Below, piece after piece: positions 11,694-15,338 of a stretch of 15,338 nucleotides of DNA. The position numbers and the translations under genes are program-made. Each line of letters opens with the position of its first letter. Position 1 is the stretch's first letter. The stretch is from positions 1 through 15,338 of the forward strand of contig CAYMVZ010000059.1 of assembly GCA_964394335.1 (NCBI GenBank), in the 5' to 3' direction. The DNA comes from CAJXCL01 sp964394335 (GTDB lineage Bacteria > Nitrospinota > Nitrospinia > CAJXCL01). The notes beneath the pieces were generated by a model. It was not told the origin of the DNA. It ran no database searches and saw only the letters and a program-made list of their open reading frames with translations.

Positions 11694-12797
11694 ATGGAAC
11701 ATGACTATTACATGAAAAAAGCTTTACACCTTGCGGTTAAAGGAAAAGGGAGAACCAGTCCGAATCCTATGGTGGGAGCCGTACTCGTAAAAAATAATAA
11801 AATTGCCGGCAAAGGATACCATAAAAAAGCCGGACTTTCTCACGCGGAAATAGAGGCAATGCAAAATGCGGGGAAAAAAGTAAAAGGAAGCAGACTATAT
11901 CTTAATCTTGAGCCCTGCTCTCATTACGGGAGAACGCCTCCCTGTTCGGAGGCGATAATTAAAAACGGAATAAAAGATGTAATTATCGGTATGAAAGATC
12001 CAAACCCCCTGGTCGCGGGAAAAGGCATTAGAAAACTGAAAAAAGCGGGAATTAATGTAATAGAGGGCATTATGGAAAAAGAGTGCAGGGAAATGAACGA
12101 ACCTTACATCAAATATATTACAAAAAAAATTCCTTACGTTACTTTGAAGGCTGCCAGCAGTCTGGATGGAAGGATATCTACTAAAACCGGTGAATCCAGA
12201 TGGATAACAGGAAATCCGGCGAGAAATCATGTTCATAAGATAAGGGATGAGGTGGATGCTGTAATGATCGGTATAAATACTGTGATTCGGGATGACCCTG
12301 TGCTGACAACAAGGTTGAAAAAAAAGAAAGATTTAATGAACCCCATAAGAATTATTTTGGATAGTCACCTGAAAATCCCTTTAACGGCGAAATCAGTTCA
12401 ATTAAAAAACGGACAAAAGACTATCGTTGCTACTACTGCAAAGGCGCCTTTGAGAAAAGTAAAGGCGCTGGGGAAAATGGGGGTAGTAGTTTTAAAAATT
12501 AGAGAAAGAGAATCTAAAGTGGATATGAAGGATTTGATGAAGAAACTACGGAAAATGGAAATCGGCAACATAATGATAGAAGGGGGTGCTGAAGTGAATG
12601 CATCCGCCCTGCAATCCGGGATTGTGGACAAGGTTATTTTTTTTATCGCGCCTATTATTATAGGTGGCGCTAACGCAACTGGCTCTATTATGGGTGATGG
12701 AATCAGTTTCTTAAAGGATGCTGTATCAATAAAAGAAATTAGCATAAAAAAAACAGGTCGTGATTTTATGTTAGAAGGATATATTCACAGGTACTAA
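11694..12797 (+). CDS. ribD: Bifunctional riboflavin deaminase/reductase RibD
   Basis: RibD deaminates 2,5-diamino-6-ribosylamino-4(3H)-pyrimidinone 5'-phosphate and then reduces the ribosyl chain with NADPH. The 367-residue protein has both domains. The deaminase (about 1-140) has the zinc site His50-Ala-Glu52, Cys75 and Cys84 (PCSHYGRTPPC). The reductase (about 145-367) has KAASSLDGRISTKTGESRWI, DAVMIGINTVIRDDP and IMIEGGAEVNAS. I chose ATG 11694, aligned with the usual family start, over the TTG at 11682, which lies in the terminator T-run. No Shine-Dalgarno precedes it, because the upstream bases belong to the terminator. It is the first gene of the operon, under the FMN riboswitch. Confidence 0.97.
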   Translation: MEHDYYMKKALHLAVKGKGRTSPNPMVGAVLVKNNKIAGKGYHKKAGLSHAEIEAMQNAGKKVKGSRLYLNLEPCSHYGRTPPCSEAIIKNGIKDVIIGMKDPNPLVAGKGIRKLKKAGINVIEGIMEKECREMNEPYIKYITKKIPYVTLKAASSLDGRISTKTGESRWITGNPARNHVHKIRDEVDAVMIGINTVIRDDPVLTTRLKKKKDLMNPIRIILDSHLKIPLTAKSVQLKNGQKTIVATTAKAPLRKVKALGKMGVVVLKIRERESKVDMKDLMKKLRKMEIGNIMIEGGAEVNASALQSGIVDKVIFFIAPIIIGGANATGSIMGDGISFLKDAVSIKEISIKKTGRDFMLEGYIHRY

Positions 12798-12863
12798 GTA
12801 TGTTGTAAAGGTTTGCTTACCTCTGAGAACGTAAATATCATAAAGGTTTTAATTGAGGGACCG

Positions 12864-12928
12864 GGGGGCAGCAATCAGGGATAAATAATCGGAAAAATTT
12901 GACCCCTGACCCCTGATCTCTGTACCCC
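12864..12928 (+). other. Foldable sequence just before ribE
   Basis: ATCAGGG (12874-12880) can pair with CCCTGAT (12911-12917). Further out, GGGGCAG (12865-12871) can pair with CTG and CCCC (12920-12928) around a 2-nt bulge. The 3' arm lies in a tandem GACCCCT repeat (12901-12907, 12908-12914). The resulting hairpin would end 10 nt before the ribE ATG, which has no Shine-Dalgarno. The repeat also resembles the GGGGTCAAAT repeats near 226-253. This may be a remnant of that family rather than a regulatory structure. Confidence 0.35.
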
Positions 12929-12938
12929 TTATATTCTT

Positions 12939-13589
12939 ATGTTTACTGGGATAATTGAACAAACAGGAAAAATAAAAAGTTTTCGTAAAAGAGGAAATCA
13001 GGCAAATTTAACCGTTCAGTTTCAGGAGAGTATTTCTGATTTAACTCTGGGAGAGAGTATTGCCGTGAACGGAGTCTGCCTGACCGTTGTTAAAAGCGGG
13101 AATGATTTTTTTACAGCCGATATCTCTGAGGAAACCCTGGCTCGAACAAACCTTGGAGAATTAAAACCAACGGATGAAGTAAATCTCGAAAGATCTTTAA
13201 AAATTGGTGAGAGATTAGGAGGACATTTTGTCAGTGGTCATATTGACGGGGTAGGGCACATTTCAAAAAAAATTAAAAAGGGAGAAGACATATTATTAAC
13301 AATTAAAGCTCCTGAAAAAATTATGCAGTATGTTGTTGAAAAAGGTTCAATCGCAGTAGATGGTATCAGCCTGACTGTAGCTTCTTGTGATGAAAAAAGT
13401 TTTACTATCTTCATTATTCCTCATACGGAAGTTTGCACTAATCTGAGGTGGAAAAAGTCAGGAGATGTAGTAAACCTGGAAAATGATATGATTGGAAAAT
13501 ATATAGAGAAGTTTGTAAATCTTAAAAATAGAAACAATGGGGGAAAAAGTAAGATAAGCAAGGAGTTTTTGTCAGCACATGGATTTTAA
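12939..13589 (+). CDS. ribE: Riboflavin synthase, alpha chain
   Basis: This enzyme dismutates two molecules of 6,7-dimethyl-8-ribityllumazine to riboflavin and the pyrimidinedione. The 216-residue protein starts with the invariant MFTGIIEQTG and has two lumazine-binding repeats, marked by IAVNGVCLTV (41-50) and SIAVDGISLTV (136-146). GGHFVSGHIDGVG lies at the junction. The end VVNLENDMIGKYIEK is typical of the second repeat, and the last ~20 residues are a basic, unconserved tail. The start is certain from the family, although there is no ribosome-binding site. It lies 141 bp after ribD. The symbol ribE is used here in the Gram-negative sense (ribC/ribB in other schemes). Confidence 0.97.
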   Translation: MFTGIIEQTGKIKSFRKRGNQANLTVQFQESISDLTLGESIAVNGVCLTVVKSGNDFFTADISEETLARTNLGELKPTDEVNLERSLKIGERLGGHFVSGHIDGVGHISKKIKKGEDILLTIKAPEKIMQYVVEKGSIAVDGISLTVASCDEKSFTIFIIPHTEVCTNLRWKKSGDVVNLENDMIGKYIEKFVNLKNRNNGGKSKISKEFLSAHGF

Positions 13590-13618
13590 TAAGTAAACTC
13601 GAATATCAAAATCCGAAG

Positions 13619-13672
13619 AAACCACTAATTACCCTAATCACATAAATTTTTATTTAAAGTAATTCGTGGTTT
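13619..13672. repeat. Palindromic AAACCAC-AATTA element
   Basis: AAACCACTAATTA (13619-13631) and TAATTCGTGGTTT (13660-13672) form a 13-bp inverted repeat with one mismatch around 28 AT-rich bases. The element fills much of the ribE-ribBA spacer. A half copy lies at 11016-11042. As RNA it would form a long weak hairpin between the two cistrons. Confidence 0.55.
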
Positions 13673-13715
13673 GACTATTTGAATTTGTTATTACTACTAA
13701 TTAATGAGGACTGAT

Positions 13716-14918
13716 ATGCCATTTAACACTATTGAAGAAGCGCTAACTGCTATTAAAAATGGAGAAATGATCATTCTTGTGGATGATGAAGATAGAGAAA
13801 ATGAGGGAGACCTCATGATAGCCGCAGAAAAAGTAACCCCTGAATCAATAAATTTCATGGCTAAATACGGACGGGGTTTGGTTTGCCTTGCTTTAACTCC
13901 TGAACGGGTGAAAAAGTTAGAACTGCCCATGATGGTAAATGACAATACCTCTAATTTTCAAACAGCTTTTACGATTTCAATTGATGGTAAATATGGAACT
14001 ACAACTGGAATTTCCGCTTCAGACCGTGCGAAAACTATATTAACCGCAATTAATCCAAATTATAAAAAAGGAGACCTGGTGCAGCCAGGGCATATATTTC
14101 CGCTAAAAGCACGGAAGGGAGGTGTTCTGGTTCGGTCAGGGCAGACAGAAGGGTCTGTTGATCTTGCACGCCTGGCCGGGCTTAATTCTTCAGGTGTTAT
14201 TTGTGAAATCATGAACGAAGACGGCTCGATGGCCCGCGTTCCGCAGCTTAAAGATTTCGCGCTGAAACATAATTTGAAAATGGTATCAGTAAAGTCCTTA
14301 ATTGAATACAGGATGAAACGGGAATCGTTTGTTACACGCTCTGCTGAAACTATTATTCCAACCGATTTTGGAGAGTTTAGATCCATCGCTTTTAAAAATA
14401 TTTTAAATGATCAGGTTCATATTGCTATGTGTACAGGAGAAATAAAAAAAGATAAAGATATTTTGGTCAGGGTTCATTCTCAGTGCTTAACCGGTGACGT
14501 CTTTGGGTCGCACCGCTGTGATTGTGGAGAACAATTAGAAAAATCCATGGAAATTATTTCAAAAGAAGGAACAGGAGTCATTCTTTATCTTGATCAGGAA
14601 GGACGTGGTATTGGAATCATCAATAAATTAAGAGCCTATTCGCTTCAGGATAAAGGGTTGGATACAGTTCAGGCTAATGAAGCCCTCGGATTTAATCCGG
14701 ACCTGCGTGAGTATGGAATTGGGGCTCAAATTCTCGCGAACCTGGGATTAGGTAGAATACGATTGCTGAGCAATAATCCAAAGAAAATAGTAGGACTGGA
14801 AGGTTATGGGCTCCACATTGTGGAGATGGTTTCCATTGAAATTAAACCGAAGCATCATAATATTGAATATCTTAAAACCAAAAAGAAAAAACTGGGACAT
14901 TTAATGAATAATATTTAA
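13716..14918 (+). CDS. ribBA: Bifunctional DHBP synthase / GTP cyclohydrolase II
   Basis: This enzyme supplies both riboflavin precursors: dihydroxybutanone phosphate from ribulose 5-phosphate, and the diaminopyrimidinone from GTP. The 400-residue protein has an N-terminal RibB domain (about 1-200) with DDEDRENEGD (23-32), YGRGLVCLAL, PGHIFPLKA and RSGQTEGSVDLARLAG. The C-terminal RibA domain (about 205-400) has zinc cysteines 257, 268 and 270 in SQCLTGDVFGSHRCDCG, then LDQEGRGIGI and LLSNNPKK. Both active sites look intact. I chose ATG 13716 over ATG 13704: GAGGA (13706-13710) sits 5 nt before the former and would be inside the longer frame. It follows ribE after a palindromic spacer. Confidence 0.97.
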   Translation: MPFNTIEEALTAIKNGEMIILVDDEDRENEGDLMIAAEKVTPESINFMAKYGRGLVCLALTPERVKKLELPMMVNDNTSNFQTAFTISIDGKYGTTTGISASDRAKTILTAINPNYKKGDLVQPGHIFPLKARKGGVLVRSGQTEGSVDLARLAGLNSSGVICEIMNEDGSMARVPQLKDFALKHNLKMVSVKSLIEYRMKRESFVTRSAETIIPTDFGEFRSIAFKNILNDQVHIAMCTGEIKKDKDILVRVHSQCLTGDVFGSHRCDCGEQLEKSMEIISKEGTGVILYLDQEGRGIGIINKLRAYSLQDKGLDTVQANEALGFNPDLREYGIGAQILANLGLGRIRLLSNNPKKIVGLEGYGLHIVEMVSIEIKPKHHNIEYLKTKKKKLGHLMNNI

Positions 14919-14990
14919 AGAACAAGAAAAGAATAAACCATAGTAATTATGTCACCAAAGCGGCACTTTAAAACAACAAAAAAATTAATC

Positions 14991-15104
14991 AGATTCCCGA
15001 TCAAGTAATGTCATTCCCAACTTGATTCGGAACCAGAATCACAATGCAACGCAAAATGTCATTTTCGTCCCCATTTTTATGAGGGTAAACTCCAGCGGGA
15101 ATCT
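14991..15104. repeat. MITE-like element with 9-bp inverted ends
   Basis: AGATTCCCG (14991-14999) and CGGGAATCT (15096-15104) are perfect inverted repeats 114 bp end to end. Inside, CCGATCAAGT (14997-15006) pairs with ACTTGATTCGG (15020-15030) with one extra base. The element fills most of the ribBA-ribH spacer and has no coding capacity. It looks like a dispersed palindromic insertion. Confidence 0.55.
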
Positions 15105-15125
15105 AAATTTTAAATTGGAGGATTT

Positions 15126-15338
15126 ATGGTTAATGTTATAGAAGGAAATTTATCCGGAAAAGGTTTCAGATTTGGAATTATCGTAAGCAGGTTTAATAAT
15201 TTTATTACCGACAGATTGCAGAAAGGAGCAATCGACGCCTTGGTTCGCCACGAGGTAAAAGAAAATGATATTGATGTAGCTATAGTCCCCGGAGCTTTTG
15301 AGATACCATTTGTAGCCAAACAAATGGCAAAATCTAAA
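15126..15338 (+). CDS. ribH: 6,7-dimethyl-8-ribityllumazine synthase (3' end beyond window)
   Basis: RibH condenses the ribitylamino-pyrimidinedione with dihydroxybutanone phosphate to form the lumazine substrate of RibE, usually as a 60-subunit capsid or a pentamer. The visible 71 codons stay open to the window edge. They include FGIIVSRFNNFITDRLQKGA, the substrate-binding N-terminal motif, and VPGAFEIPFVAK, the phosphate/ribityl-binding strand-turn. Full-length family members have about 150-160 residues, so roughly half is missing beyond the edge. GGAGG (15117-15121) sits 4 nt before ATG 15126. It is the fourth gene of the riboflavin operon. Confidence 0.95.
   Translation, partial: MVNVIEGNLSGKGFRFGIIVSRFNNFITDRLQKGAIDALVRHEVKENDIDVAIVPGAFEIPFVAKQMAKSK

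Overview
The window is a stretch of an AT-rich bacterial chromosome made of housekeeping genes separated by unusually repeat-rich spacers. The gene set is bacterial: 6S RNA, membrane-anchored RNase Y, bacterial-type tRNA-guanine transglycosylase and an FMN-riboswitch riboflavin operon. The linkage 6S RNA - fthC - rny - ymdB - ychF-like, a DUF493 gene and the mix of short dispersed palindromes recall Desulfobacterota/Nitrospirota/Nitrospinota or anammox-type Planctomycetota. I cannot settle the phylum from sequence alone.

Bases 1-1660 are an accessory patch. They hold a GC-rich hairpin, a 16-codon gene tail, a DUF493 gene and a small membrane protein gene. They also hold a decayed REP-associated (RAYT/Y1) transposase fragment with several copies of a matching REP-like repeat, and a cluster of three ~41-nt hairpin elements whose stems differ by compensatory base changes. 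A tRNA-Leu(CAA) gene on the minus strand closes this patch.

Bases 1945-4612 carry a Fis-type DNA-binding protein with a good sigma70-type promoter (+), tgt (-) and a PlsC-type acyltransferase (+). The acyltransferase has Glu where the catalytic motif normally has Asp.

Bases 4743-9441 form one minus-strand unit, read from right to left: 6S RNA, a small unrecognised ORF, 5-formyl-THF cyclo-ligase (fthC), RNase Y (rny), the YmdB-type phosphoesterase and a YchF-like P-loop/TGS protein. The last three genes overlap by ATGA and are probably translationally coupled. The unit joins global transcription control (6S), one-carbon metabolism and RNA turnover.

Bases 9665-11343 contain a palindrome-rich spacer, a lone radical SAM/SPASM protein (+) and a HicB-type antitoxin followed only by the C-terminal stub of its HicA toxin.

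Bases 11418-15338 are the riboflavin operon (+): FMN riboswitch with intrinsic terminator, ribD, ribE, ribBA and the 5' part of ribH, which runs off the window. Together these genes cover the GTP and ribulose-5-phosphate branches, except for the pyrimidine phosphatase, through to riboflavin. Three of the operon's spacers contain palindromic or foldable sequence.
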